DNA from: Actinomycetales bacterium
GTDB lineage: Bacteria; Actinomycetota; Actinomycetes; Actinomycetales; Dermabacteraceae
Length of the DNA stretch: 9,719 bases
Assembly (NCBI GenBank): GCA_012799425.1
Contig: JAAZLF010000644.1
Coordinates: forward strand, 1-9,719
Reading direction: 5' to 3'
In this document: positions 1 through 6,236 of the stretch, one piece after another
How the letters are laid out: each line of letters opens with the position of its first letter
Position numbering within the stretch: position 1 is the first letter of the stretch
Notes under the pieces: model-generated
Seen by the model: only the letters and a program-made list of their open reading frames with translations
The model's database searches: none
Told to the model about the DNA's origin: nothing
Program-made: the position numbers and the translations under genes

Positions 1-2
1 CC

Positions 3-506
3 TCCCGGTCGAGCGAGCCGTCGGTCGATCTGGCCGACTCCGCGTCGGTCGCCGCGCTGTTCGACGCGGTCGGTCCGCTGGACGCCGTGGTCGTCACCGC
101 CGGTGGCGTGCCCTTCAAGCCGGTCACCGAGCTCACGCGTGAGGACTACGCCGATGCCTTCGCCGTGAAGACGCTCGGGCAGCTCGACGTGGCCCGTCAC
201 GCCTTCGAGCACCTCAGGGACGGTGGCTCGGTCACGCTCACCTCCGGGGTGCTCTCGCGCGAGCCGATCGCGACCGCCGCGGCCGCCGCTGCCGCCAACG
301 GCGCGATCGAGTCGTTCGTGACCACCGCGGCGACCGAGGCACCGCGCGGCATCCGCCTGAACGTCGTCTCCCCCGACGTGCTCGAGAACTCCCCGCATTA
401 CCATGCGACGTTCCCCGGCCACCGGCCCGTCAGCGACGCCGAGGTGGCGCGCGCCTTCGTCCGCGCGGTCGACGGGGTCGGCACGGGGCAGACGATCACC
501 GTCTGA
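3..506 (+). CDS. Atypical short-chain dehydrogenase/reductase (SDR), 5'-truncated by the window edge
   Basis: This is the last 167 codons of a gene that begins before the window. The open frame runs from base 3 to the TGA at 504-506. Near the visible start is a DLADSAS segment, then VGPLDAVVVTAGG, the strand that holds NNAG in classical SDRs, then LTSGVLSREP around the catalytic Ser, and the late RLNVVSP strand. The N-terminal nucleotide-binding Gly motif lies outside the window. The order and wording resemble small SDRs of about 200 residues of the Lin1944-like type (family knowledge, not searched), so roughly 30-35 residues are probably missing. No YxxxK catalytic motif is present: where it should be, a run of seven Ala leads into NGAIESF. 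The Asn of the catalytic tetrad also appears to be Lys (AVKTLGQ). It may therefore bind a dinucleotide without being a normal dehydrogenase; the substrate is unknown. It converges on the next gene with only 10 bases between stops. Confidence 0.85.
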   Translation, partial: SRSSEPSVDLADSASVAALFDAVGPLDAVVVTAGGVPFKPVTELTREDYADAFAVKTLGQLDVARHAFEHLRDGGSVTLTSGVLSREPIATAAAAAAANGAIESFVTTAATEAPRGIRLNVVSPDVLENSPHYHATFPGHRPVSDAEVARAFVRAVDGVGTGQTITV

Positions 507-516
507 GGCGCGCGGC

Positions 517-1298
517 TCAGAGCGTCGCCACCGAGCCGGCGTCGACCCGATAGTTCGAGCCGGTCACGAACGAGGCCCGATCCGAGCAGAGGAAGGCGAC
601 CACGGCGGCGACCTCCTCGGGCTCGCCCCGGCGCTCGAGCTCGAGGTGCGGCCGCTCCTGCTCGAGGAAGGAGCGGATCGCCTCGAGCAGGAGCGCTTTT
701 CCATCATCGCGTCGGTCATCGGGGTGCGGATGAAGGCCGGGGAGACCGCGTTGACCAGCAGCCCCTCACGTGCGTAGGTGCGTGAGAGCCCCTTGGACAG
801 CGCGAGCAGCCCGGCCTTGGAGGCGCAGTAGGGCAGCTCGTCGTCGTAGGGCTGCACGGCGTCCTCCGAGGTGAGGAACACCAGACGGCCCCATCCGCCG
901 CGGCGCAGCGCCGGCAGGAACTGCCGGGTGATGCGCACGGCGCCGAGCAGGTCCGTGGTGAGCGTGTCCACCCAGCCGTCGTCGTCGATCTCGTGGAACA
1001 GGCCCTGCGCCCCGGTGACCCCGGCGGCGTGGACGAGGATGTCGATGTCGCCGATCGCCTCCTGGACCGCCGCGCCGAGCGCTTCGATCTCCTCGAGGCG
1101 GGTGACGTCGGCGGCGTGGTGCAGCACGCGGCCCTCGGCGGGGTCGAGCGCGTCCGCGGCGCGGGCGAGCTCCTCGGGGTCGCGGTCGGTGAGGAACACC
1201 GTGACCCCCTCGTGCAGGAGCTCCTGTGCGGTGTGCCAGCCGATGCCGGAGCCCCCGCCGGTGATCAGCGCCTTCTTGCCGGTGATGCGGAGGTCCAT
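517..1298 (-). pseudogene. Classical SDR family oxidoreductase, frameshifted near its C-terminus
   Basis: The gene starts at ATG 1298, two bases after the stop of the FAD reductase gene, with a purine-rich GAGGGAG upstream. It encodes a classical NAD(P)-dependent SDR: TGGGSGIG at residues 13-20, Asp38 after the second strand (suggesting NAD preference), HAAG at 90-93, catalytic Ser144 and Tyr157-x3-Lys161. The tetrad Asn position appears to be Asp116 (TTDLLG). The sequence reads well to [15 protein letters not shown] at about residue 201 and then falls out of frame. The missing tail is in the -1 frame: [45 protein letters not shown], ending at TGA 519-517. Joined, the protein would be about 259 residues, normal for the family. 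In the actual frame an unrelated Ser/Arg-rich tail runs to 564. The break lies at an AAAA run (697-700) next to a perfect 15-bp inverted repeat. It may be a real inactivating mutation or a sequence error. The unshifted product would lack the last SDR strand and helix. Confidence 0.82.
653..695. repeat. Perfect 15-bp inverted repeat with 13-base spacer, next to the SDR frameshift
   Basis: The left arm 653-667 (CGCTCCTGCTCGAGG) is the exact reverse complement of 681-695, with the spacer at 668-680. On the plus strand the right arm is followed by CTTTT (696-700), so it also has the shape of an intrinsic terminator facing away from the upstream plus-strand SDR. On the minus strand, 695-682 is also a near direct repeat of 675-661. 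The repeat lies wholly within the C-terminal coding part of the minus-strand SDR and ends at the base where its frame breaks. Confidence 0.9.
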
Positions 1299-1300
1299 GA

Positions 1301-2485
1301 TCAGCCGATGCTCCCTCGCAGCAGCTCGCGGTCGGTGATCCTGTCGGCGATGACCGTGCGTGCGGCATCCCGCGCACCCTCGATCTGCCACATGAGCACG
1401 CCCACGGGCCGGCCCTCGCCGTCGAGGTAGTAGACGACGCTGCGCTCGGTGTCGTGGTGGACCTCGAGGATCTCCAGGGACGGGTCGAGGGTGCCGACCG
1501 CTTCCCAGCGCACCCCGTAGATCATCGAGTAGAAGTAGGGGGTGTGGGCGTAGGGGGCGTCGGAGCCGGCCATCGACCGCCCAGCGGCCGCACCGGATTC
1601 GCGGGCGTGGTCGACGTGCTCGATGCGGGTGCGGCCGAGGATCGCGTCGGGGTACTCGATGATGTCGCCGGCCGCCCAGATCGCGGGATCGGAAGTGCGC
1701 AGGTGCTCATCGACCACGACCCCTTCGGCGACCTCGAGCCCTGCCTGACGGGCCAGGTCCAGCCGGGGTTCGGCGCCGAGGCCGATCACCACGATGTCGC
1801 CGCCGACGGCGGTGCCGTCGTCGAGCGTGACGCCGACGTCCGCATCGTCCTGCACGGTGACGCGTTCAGCGCGACGCCCGGGCAGCAGCTCGACGCCGTG
1901 GTCGGTGAACAGCCGCTGGTACCGCTGCGCGAGGCTCGGCGGGAACTGCGAGGCGCCGAGCATGTCGTCGGGGAACACCATGGTGACGTGGGCGCCGTTC
2001 TGTGACAGGGCCGCGGCGAGCTCGGCCCCGATGTATCCGCCGCCGACCACCACGGCGCGTGCGCCGTCGGTCATCAGGTGCCGCAGCGTGCGGTAGTCCG
2101 CGAAGCTGCGGAAGTGGATGATGCGCTCGTCCTCGGGGCCCTCGAGGCGGCGCGGCTCGGAGCCGGTGGCGAGCAGCAGCTTCCCGTAACCGATCCGTTC
2201 GCCGCCCTCGAGCTCGACCTGCTTCGTCTCGCGGTCGATCGAGGTGACGACGGTGCGCACGCGCAGCTCGGCACCGGTGTCCTCGGCCGTGCCCAGGGGG
2301 ACGGCGTCCTCGCCGAACTCGGGGTCGATCCACAGCTTCTTGGTGAGGGCCGGCCGGGTGTACGGGGCGTCCTCGTCGGAGCTCAGGATGCCGATGGTGC
2401 CGTCGGCACCGTGCTCACGCAGCGCGCGGGCGGCGTCGTCGGCCACCTGGCCTCCGCCGATGATCAGATAGTCGTACGAGGTCAT
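1301..2485 (-). CDS. FAD-dependent NAD(P)H oxidoreductase, AIF / ferredoxin-reductase type
   Basis: A 394-residue flavoprotein. ATG 2485 was chosen because a strong AAGGAG lies 9-10 bases upstream and the FAD fold begins at once; the frame stays open for 62 more codons without recognisable protein. The N-terminal YDYLIIGGGQVADDA (residues 4-18) is the FAD ADP-binding motif in the variant lacking the usual AG. PYTRPALTKKLW (41-52) matches the RPPLSK-type flavin-contact segment of apoptosis-inducing factor and ferredoxin reductases. ATGSEPR lies at 106-112, VVVGGGYIGAELA (145-157) is the NAD(P)-binding motif, and IWAAGDI (269-275) contacts FAD. The C-terminal part (TPYFYSMIYGVRWEAVG, 315-331) resembles the AIF-like C-terminal domain. 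No redox-active CxxC is present, so it should pass electrons from NAD(P)H to a separate acceptor, usually a ferredoxin, rubredoxin or oxygenase partner. It is the first gene of a unit with the broken SDR and diverges from the diiron/CDGSH pair, a candidate acceptor (inference). Confidence 0.9.
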   Translation of the reverse strand: MTSYDYLIIGGGQVADDAARALREHGADGTIGILSSDEDAPYTRPALTKKLWIDPEFGEDAVPLGTAEDTGAELRVRTVVTSIDRETKQVELEGGERIGYGKLLLATGSEPRRLEGPEDERIIHFRSFADYRTLRHLMTDGARAVVVGGGYIGAELAAALSQNGAHVTMVFPDDMLGASQFPPSLAQRYQRLFTDHGVELLPGRRAERVTVQDDADVGVTLDDGTAVGGDIVVIGLGAEPRLDLARQAGLEVAEGVVVDEHLRTSDPAIWAAGDIIEYPDAILGRTRIEHVDHARESGAAAGRSMAGSDAPYAHTPYFYSMIYGVRWEAVGTLDPSLEILEVHHDTERSVVYYLDGEGRPVGVLMWQIEGARDAARTVIADRITDRELLRGSIG

Positions 2486-2709
2486 CTCAGGGATCTCCTT
2501 CGTCGCGGCGTCGCTGTCCTTCGAGTAGACACGCTCGGCGCCGGAACTTCGAGCCGCCCGTCCATCCGGTCGGGGAGATCGTTTCGCCGCCTGGTGAGCA
2601 GTAGTTTCGACACACGGGCTCGCCCCGGCACGCACCACAGCGATCAAGAGACGAGGCTCCGGATGCGCCACCCCAGCCGTTTCACCATGACGAGGGGACC
2701 GGAGGGGCC
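2486..2709. other. Divergent intergenic region between the FAD reductase and the diiron/CDGSH pair
   Basis: These 224 bases separate two gene units transcribed away from each other, so both promoters should lie here. Both flanking genes have clear Shine-Dalgarno sequences. A weak plus-strand -10 candidate, TAGTTT at 2602-2607, has no convincing -35. Two copies of CTTCGAG (2519-2525 and 2547-2553) stand 28 bases apart in direct orientation. No strong palindrome or convincing small coding frame was seen. Confidence 0.4.
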
Positions 2710-3651
2710 ATGCTGACTCCCGCCGCCCGGGGCACGCTGGGTGAGACCGTGCTGGAGGCTCTGCGCGCCGGGAACACCGCGGGCCTGGCAGAACTGCCGG
2801 GGCCCGACGACGCCGACGACGCCCAGATCACCCTGTGGTCACTGTTCGAGCTGCACCACCGCGGCTTCGATGACGTCGCTGACGAGCTGGAATGGGACCC
2901 GCAGCTGATCGCGCTGCGGCGCCGGCTCGAGGACGATCTCGAGCAGCAGCTGCGCGACCGCGCCCCGGAGCCTCCCGCGCCGGGCGCCTTCGCCGAGGAC
3001 TTCTTCGCGTTCATCGCCGGGCACGACGGCCCGTCGGCCGCGGCGCATCTGCATCGCACCGCCACGAAGGAGCAGGCGCTGGAGTTCCTGCGGCACAAGT
3101 CGATCTACACGCTCAAGGAGTCCGACCACACCACGTGGACGATCCCGCGCCTGTCCTACCCGGTCAAGGCCGCGGTCGTGGAGCTGCAGTACGACGAGTA
3201 CGGCGGCGGCAACCCGCACCGCCTGCATGCGAACCTCTTCGCGAAGGGACTCGCGGCGAGCGGCCTGGATGCTGAGTACGGCGCGTACATCGACGAGGCG
3301 CCGCTCGAGGTGCTCGTGCAGAACAACGTGATGAGCCTTCTCGGCCTCAACCGTCGGTTGCGGGCGGCCTCGCTCGGCTTCCTCGCCGCTTTCGAGGCGA
3401 CCAGCTCCGCGCCCTCGCGCAAGATCGCTCGCGGCCTTCAGCGCCTCGACTTCCCGGCGGAGATGATCGAGTACTACACCGAGCACGTCGAGGCCGACGC
3501 GGTCCATGAGCAGCTGGCCGTGCGGACCGTGTGCGGCGCCCTGCTGGAGGAGGAGCCGGAGCAGTACGAGAACGTCTACTTCGGCGCCTGGGCGTGCCTG
3601 CACGTGGAGGACCTCTACGCGGACCGTGTGCTGAAGGAATGGACCGGATGA
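2710..3651 (+). CDS. Iron-containing redox enzyme family protein (haem-oxygenase-like diiron fold)
   Basis: A 313-residue soluble protein starting at ATG 2710 behind GGAGGGG (2701-2707). It matches the haem-oxygenase-like 'iron-containing redox enzyme' family (Haem_oxygenase_2 type). The key segment is YDEYGGGNPHRLHANLF (161-177), where acidic and His residues E159, D162, E163, H170 and H173 cluster on one helix. A later helix carries YYTEHVEADAVHEQ (255-268), with E258, H259, E261, D263 and H266. E/D/H clusters on two helices are what a nonhaem diiron site in this fold needs; the exact ligands cannot be fixed without alignment. About 90 N-terminal residues are helical, acidic and less conserved. 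Related proteins of this fold oxidise, cleave or hydroxylate small molecules using O2; no substrate can be named here. Its stop overlaps the start of the CDGSH gene (ATGA), so the two are almost certainly cotranscribed and translationally coupled. Confidence 0.87.
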   Translation: MLTPAARGTLGETVLEALRAGNTAGLAELPGPDDADDAQITLWSLFELHHRGFDDVADELEWDPQLIALRRRLEDDLEQQLRDRAPEPPAPGAFAEDFFAFIAGHDGPSAAAHLHRTATKEQALEFLRHKSIYTLKESDHTTWTIPRLSYPVKAAVVELQYDEYGGGNPHRLHANLFAKGLAASGLDAEYGAYIDEAPLEVLVQNNVMSLLGLNRRLRAASLGFLAAFEATSSAPSRKIARGLQRLDFPAEMIEYYTEHVEADAVHEQLAVRTVCGALLEEEPEQYENVYFGAWACLHVEDLYADRVLKEWTG

Positions 3652-3863
3652 CCCTCGAGAAGGACATCGCGAAGGATGGGGAGCATCCCGATGTGATCCT
3701 CTGCCCGGGCGGGCCGATGCTGCTGCGCGGCGATCACGTCATCGAGGACGAGAACGGCGTCGAGCACCGCACCTGGCGGCCGGTCAGCGCCGTCTGCCGC
3801 TGCGGCGCCTCGGGCATCAAGCCCTGGTGCGACGGCACCCACAAGCTGAAGCGGCAGCGCTGA
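3648..3863 (+). CDS. CDGSH iron-sulfur domain protein
   Basis: A 71-residue protein. ATG 3648 overlaps the preceding stop in ATGA and has AAGGAA (3634-3639) at good spacing; an in-frame ATG at 3639 falls inside that ribosome site and is less likely. The C-terminal CRCGASGIKPWCDGTH (50-65) fits the CDGSH signature C-x-C-x2-S-x3-P-x-C-D-G-T-H exactly. Cys50, Cys52, Cys61 and His65 would bind one redox-active [2Fe-2S] cluster with 3-Cys/1-His coordination. The first 45 residues (ILCPGGPMLLRGDHVI) form a small beta segment typical of bacterial single-CDGSH proteins. No signal peptide or membrane segment is present, so it should be cytosolic. It ends 18 bases before the convergent stop of the DUF2812 gene. 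Coupling to the diiron protein suggests it donates electrons to, or matures, that protein's metal site (inference). Confidence 0.94.
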   Translation: MTLEKDIAKDGEHPDVILCPGGPMLLRGDHVIEDENGVEHRTWRPVSAVCRCGASGIKPWCDGTHKLKRQR

Positions 3864-3881
3864 GCGGCTCGGGACTCCGGG

Positions 3882-4397
3882 TCAGGCCAGCTTCCGACTG
3901 CGGTACCAGTAACCCATCAGCGGCATGACGGTGTAGACCACAGGGACGAAGGCGGCGAACAGCAGCGCCATCTCCAGCCAGGGGTTCCAGTCGGTCCGGC
4001 TGATCGCGAAGCCGACGGCGACGAAGACCAGGAGTGCGGCGAGCGACCAGGTCGCGAAGCGGTTCCGCTCACCCAGGAGCTCCTCCCGCCGGGTCTGCTC
4101 GCCCGTATGGACCGGCGGCGTCCCGGGCGTCGCCTTGAAGATGTGGACATCCGCCGTGGTCAGCACGTGCGTCCACCCGGCGGCGCGGAAGTACTCGAGG
4201 TAGTCCGCGTCGGGATCGCTCTCGTGAGCGAGGTCGAAGACGACATCCTCGGGCTCGCCGTCGACGAACCGCCATCCGTGCCCCAAGTTCGCGGTGCCCG
4301 CCAGGTGCTTCCCCTGCGCGGCCATCTCGGCGAACCTCGCCAGCTCCCTCGTGGGTTCGAACGCCAAGCCGGCGCTCATCGTGGTGGTCTTCCTCAT
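3882..4397 (-). CDS. DUF2812-type membrane protein
   Basis: A 171-residue protein whose ATG at 4397 overlaps the padR stop by four bases. The N-terminal part (about 12-90) has the DUF2812 pattern: an aliphatic and aromatic segment around GHGWRFVDGEPEDVVFDLAH (39-58), then YLEYFRAAGWTHV (66-78) and DVHIFKA (83-89). A charged linker (QTRREELLGERNR, 101-113) leads to two membrane helices, roughly 115-132 and 140-163, followed by a basic end (YRSRKLA) that should stay inside. No signal peptide is present; the N-terminal domain is probably cytoplasmic. DUF2812 genes commonly sit next to PadR regulators (family knowledge), as here. The function is unknown; a membrane sensor or effector of the padR response is plausible but unproven. 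Confidence 0.85.
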   Translation of the reverse strand: MRKTTTMSAGLAFEPTRELARFAEMAAQGKHLAGTANLGHGWRFVDGEPEDVVFDLAHESDPDADYLEYFRAAGWTHVLTTADVHIFKATPGTPPVHTGEQTRREELLGERNRFATWSLAALLVFVAVGFAISRTDWNPWLEMALLFAAFVPVVYTVMPLMGYWYRSRKLA

Positions 4398-4735
4398 GCG
4401 TCCTCCATGATCTGGTCTGCCATCGCCAGCAGGCGGCGGCGGTGTTCGATGTTGCGCACCAGCGCCTCGCGGCCGCCGGCGGTGAGCTGATAGATGCGGC
4501 GAGGCTCCTCGCTGTCGAGCTCCTCGATGAAGCCGGCGGAGCGGAGCTTCTTCAGCGTCGTGTAGAGCGAGGCGGGCCCCAGGGTGATCGCCCCGTCGCT
4601 GCGGTCCTCGAGGAACTGCGTCACCGCGTAGCCGTGGCGCGGCCGGACCAGCGCGAGCAGCACATGCATCGCGGCGTCGGCGAGCTCGCCGGTCTCGAAG
4701 CCCGATCTACGCGCCACGGCGCACCTCAGCATCAT
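4394..4735 (-). CDS. PadR family transcriptional regulator
   Basis: A 113-residue DNA-binding protein with a winged helix: MHVLLALVRPRHGYAV (23-38), recognition helix region LGPASLYTTLKKL (52-64), AGFIEE, and wing RRIYQLTAGG (79-88), followed by a short C-terminal dimerisation helix. It is a small single-domain PadR. The start is ambiguous. ATG 4735 has no Shine-Dalgarno but follows a TATATC -10 box by five bases and may be leaderless; GTG 4717 (residue 7) has TGAGGTG a few bases before it. Both leave the whole DNA-binding domain intact. It is cotranscribed with, and overlaps by ATGA, the DUF2812 gene, the usual arrangement of a repressor controlling its own operon. It diverges from the HTH-DUF3887 gene. 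Inducer unknown. Confidence 0.92.
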   Translation of the reverse strand: MMLRCAVARRSGFETGELADAAMHVLLALVRPRHGYAVTQFLEDRSDGAITLGPASLYTTLKKLRSAGFIEELDSEEPRRIYQLTAGGREALVRNIEHRRRLLAMADQIMEDA

Positions 4736-4753
4736 TCAACGATATATCCATGA
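4733..4753 (-). promoter_or_regulatory. Candidate padR promoter and autoregulatory palindrome
   Basis: GATATATC (4741-4748) is a perfect 8-bp palindrome, extended by TCA at 4736-4738 and TGA at 4751-4753, each two bases away. On the minus strand it contains TATATC (4746-4741), a -10-like box five bases before ATG 4735. An AT-rich dyad over the -10 of a padR gene is what PadR autorepression would use. No clear -35 was found. Confidence 0.5.
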
Positions 4754-4790
4754 GTGACATGGAAGCACGAGGGCGCCCTGGAAGCCAGCT

Positions 4791-4837
4791 GTAAAGCCGT
4801 GCTTTACGCGTGACGGATGTGAAGATAAGGTTTACGC
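4791..4837 (+). promoter_or_regulatory. Leaderless promoter of the HTH-DUF3887 gene with overlapping palindrome
   Basis: -35 candidate TTTACG (4803-4808), a 17-base spacer and -10 candidate TAAGGT (4826-4831) put transcription start at about the ATG (4838), so the mRNA would be leaderless. GTAAAGC (4791-4797) and GCTTTAC (4801-4807) form a perfect 7-bp inverted repeat with a 3-base centre that overlaps the -35. A third copy, GGTTTAC (4829-4835), overlaps the -10 and initiation region 28 bases from the second. This layout suits repression by a dimeric HTH protein, possibly the gene's own product. Confidence 0.55.
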
Positions 4838-5440
4838 ATGGACGGCGAATGGGAGGCGGCGGCGCAGGTCACGCGCGGGCACATCGAATCGCTGCTCGCC
4901 ACCCGCGGCGGCTCCCAGGAGTGGGCCACGACGATCGAGTCCGCTGCGGCCCTCATCGATTCCGCAGAGACGCTGCTCCGCACCACCGTCCAGTCCGCAC
5001 GAGCCGATGGCGCGACCTGGCAGGCAATCGGGGACGCCCTCGGCGTCACCCGGCAGGCCGCCTTCCAGCGCTACGGCAAGCCCCTCGACCCGCGCACCGG
5101 AGAGCCGATGAACACCACACCCCTGCCCGACGCACCGAAGCTCGCCCGAACTGTGCTCGACGATCTCGCCGCGGCCTCCTGGGGCGCCGTGGCCGCACGC
5201 TTCGATTCCGCCATGACGCAGGCGCTCTCGGCCGACGGCCTCGCTGAGGCCTGGGCTCAGATCACCTCGCAGGTCGGACGGCTGGAGCAGTGCGGCGCAC
5301 CGAAGCCGGCCCGCGCGGGCGACCTGACCATCACCAACACCCCGCTCAGCTTCGAGGCCGGCGACCTCACGGCGCGGATCACCTTCCGCGATGACCGCAC
5401 CATCGCGGGCCTCTACTTCCTGGATCCGCAGGCCGCCTGA
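4838..5440 (+). CDS. HTH and DUF3887 domain-containing protein
   Basis: A 200-residue protein in two parts. Residues 1-80 are helical and end in an HTH of the actinobacterial type, [22 protein letters not shown] (59-80, with helix-turn-helix around [16 protein letters not shown]). A linker of about 17 residues ([17 protein letters not shown]) leads to residues 98-198, which match DUF3887: [22 protein letters not shown] (101-122), then [12 protein letters not shown] and a beta-rich end with [14 protein letters not shown] and GLYFLDP. DUF3887 belongs to a small alpha+beta fold resembling NTF2-like domains and may bind a small ligand; in other proteins it is attached to hydrolases or occurs alone. 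The arrangement suggests a ligand-responsive DNA-binding protein, but this is inferred. ATG 4838 is preferred because the promoter places the mRNA 5' end there. Its stop lies four bases from that of the convergent SDR gene. Confidence 0.83.
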   Translation: MDGEWEAAAQVTRGHIESLLATRGGSQEWATTIESAAALIDSAETLLRTTVQSARADGATWQAIGDALGVTRQAAFQRYGKPLDPRTGEPMNTTPLPDAPKLARTVLDDLAAASWGAVAARFDSAMTQALSADGLAEAWAQITSQVGRLEQCGAPKPARAGDLTITNTPLSFEAGDLTARITFRDDRTIAGLYFLDPQAA

Positions 5441-5444
5441 TCCC

Positions 5445-6236
5445 TCAGACGCTCTGCCAGATGTCGTCCCCGCGACGCAGCGCGTCGAAGCCGCCGTCCA
5501 CGAAGAGGACCTGACCGGTCATCCTGGCGTTCGCGGCGGAGACCAGGAAGACGTGCACGGCGGCGATGTGCTCGGCATCGGCGACCCCGTTGTACGGGGC
5601 GGGCATCGCCTCGTCGGCCATCGTGCGACCCTCCTCGCTCGCGAAGAGCTCGGTGGTCATACCGGTGCGCACCTGGCCGGGGCCCACCCCGTTCAGGCCG
5701 ATCCCTGCACCCGCGTAGTCGGCGGTGGGTGCCGTGCGGCGGATCCAGCGGGAGATCGCGCGCTTGGAGCTCGAGTAGTTGGCGTAGCCGGTCTCGGGCC
5801 CCTGCGCGGCGAGCGCGGTGCCCCGGGCGATCGCAGCCTCGGCTTCGCCGGCCAGCAGCAGGTCCACCAGCTCGGGGTCGTTGCCCTGCAGCGTCGCGGC
5901 GGAGGTGGTGACGCTCACCCGCGGGGCGTCCGAGGCGGCGAGCTGCGGGCGCAGAGCCTCGATCAGGCGCACGGTGCCCACATAGTTGATCTTCACCGAC
6001 AGCTCCGAGGGGGCGGAGACCCCTGCGTTCGCGACCAGGCCGTCGAGCACCCCGCCGGTGAGCTCGGCGATCTCCGCGGCGACGCGATCGATCTGCGCGG
6101 GGTCGGAGAGGTCACCGGTCACATCGCCCTCGCGCAGGTCGACCCGGATCACCCGGTCGCCTCCCGCCTCGAGGAGCTCCGCGGTGGACTTCCCGATCCC
6201 CGATGCTGCTCCGGTGACCACGATCGTGCGTGCCAT
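5445..6236 (-). CDS. NAD-dependent SDR, 3-alpha-hydroxysteroid / coniferyl-alcohol dehydrogenase-like
   Basis: A 263-residue intact SDR starting at ATG 6236 behind GGAAGGA. It has TGAASGIG (8-15), Asp33 after the second strand (VIRVDLR, pointing to NAD), a shortened strand-loop VTGDLSDP where classical SDRs have a longer region, VANAGV (68-73), Asn84 (INYVGTVRLIEAL), Ser112, YSSSK with Tyr154 and Lys158, and GPGQVRTGM (185-193). All four catalytic residues are present. The short N-terminal half, the NYVGT segment and the long insertion between Ser112 and Tyr154 (about 115-150) are typical of the 3-alpha-HSD/CalA-like group (recognition from memory). The substrate is unknown; steroid or aromatic alcohol oxidation are family-level guesses. 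It is the last gene of the tetR-eamA-SDR unit, and its start lies 88 bases inside the open frame of eamA. Confidence 0.92.
   Translation of the reverse strand: MARTIVVTGAASGIGKSTAELLEAGGDRVIRVDLREGDVTGDLSDPAQIDRVAAEIAELTGGVLDGLVANAGVSAPSELSVKINYVGTVRLIEALRPQLAASDAPRVSVTTSAATLQGNDPELVDLLLAGEAEAAIARGTALAAQGPETGYANYSSSKRAISRWIRRTAPTADYAGAGIGLNGVGPGQVRTGMTTELFASEEGRTMADEAMPAPYNGVADAEHIAAVHVFLVSAANARMTGQVLFVDGGFDALRRGDDIWQSV

Noticed and set aside
631..650. CTCGAGCTCGAG self-complementary run
   Set aside because: It arises from repeated Leu-Glu codons in the SDR C-terminus at high GC and has no further symmetry.
694..702. Programmed -1 frameshifting at GGAAAAGC to produce the full-length SDR
   Set aside because: The zero-frame codons GAA AAG do not form a good X-XXY-YYZ slippery heptamer, and programmed frameshifting is not known for this family. 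Mutation or sequence error fits better, although the adjacent hairpin makes it worth remembering.
2486..2709. A small gene or riboswitch in the divergent region
   Set aside because: No frame with a ribosome site and plausible protein was seen, and no recognisable riboswitch core was found by eye.
3864..3881. A bidirectional terminator between the convergent CDGSH and DUF2812 stops
   Set aside because: Only 18 bases separate the stops and no stable stem could be found.
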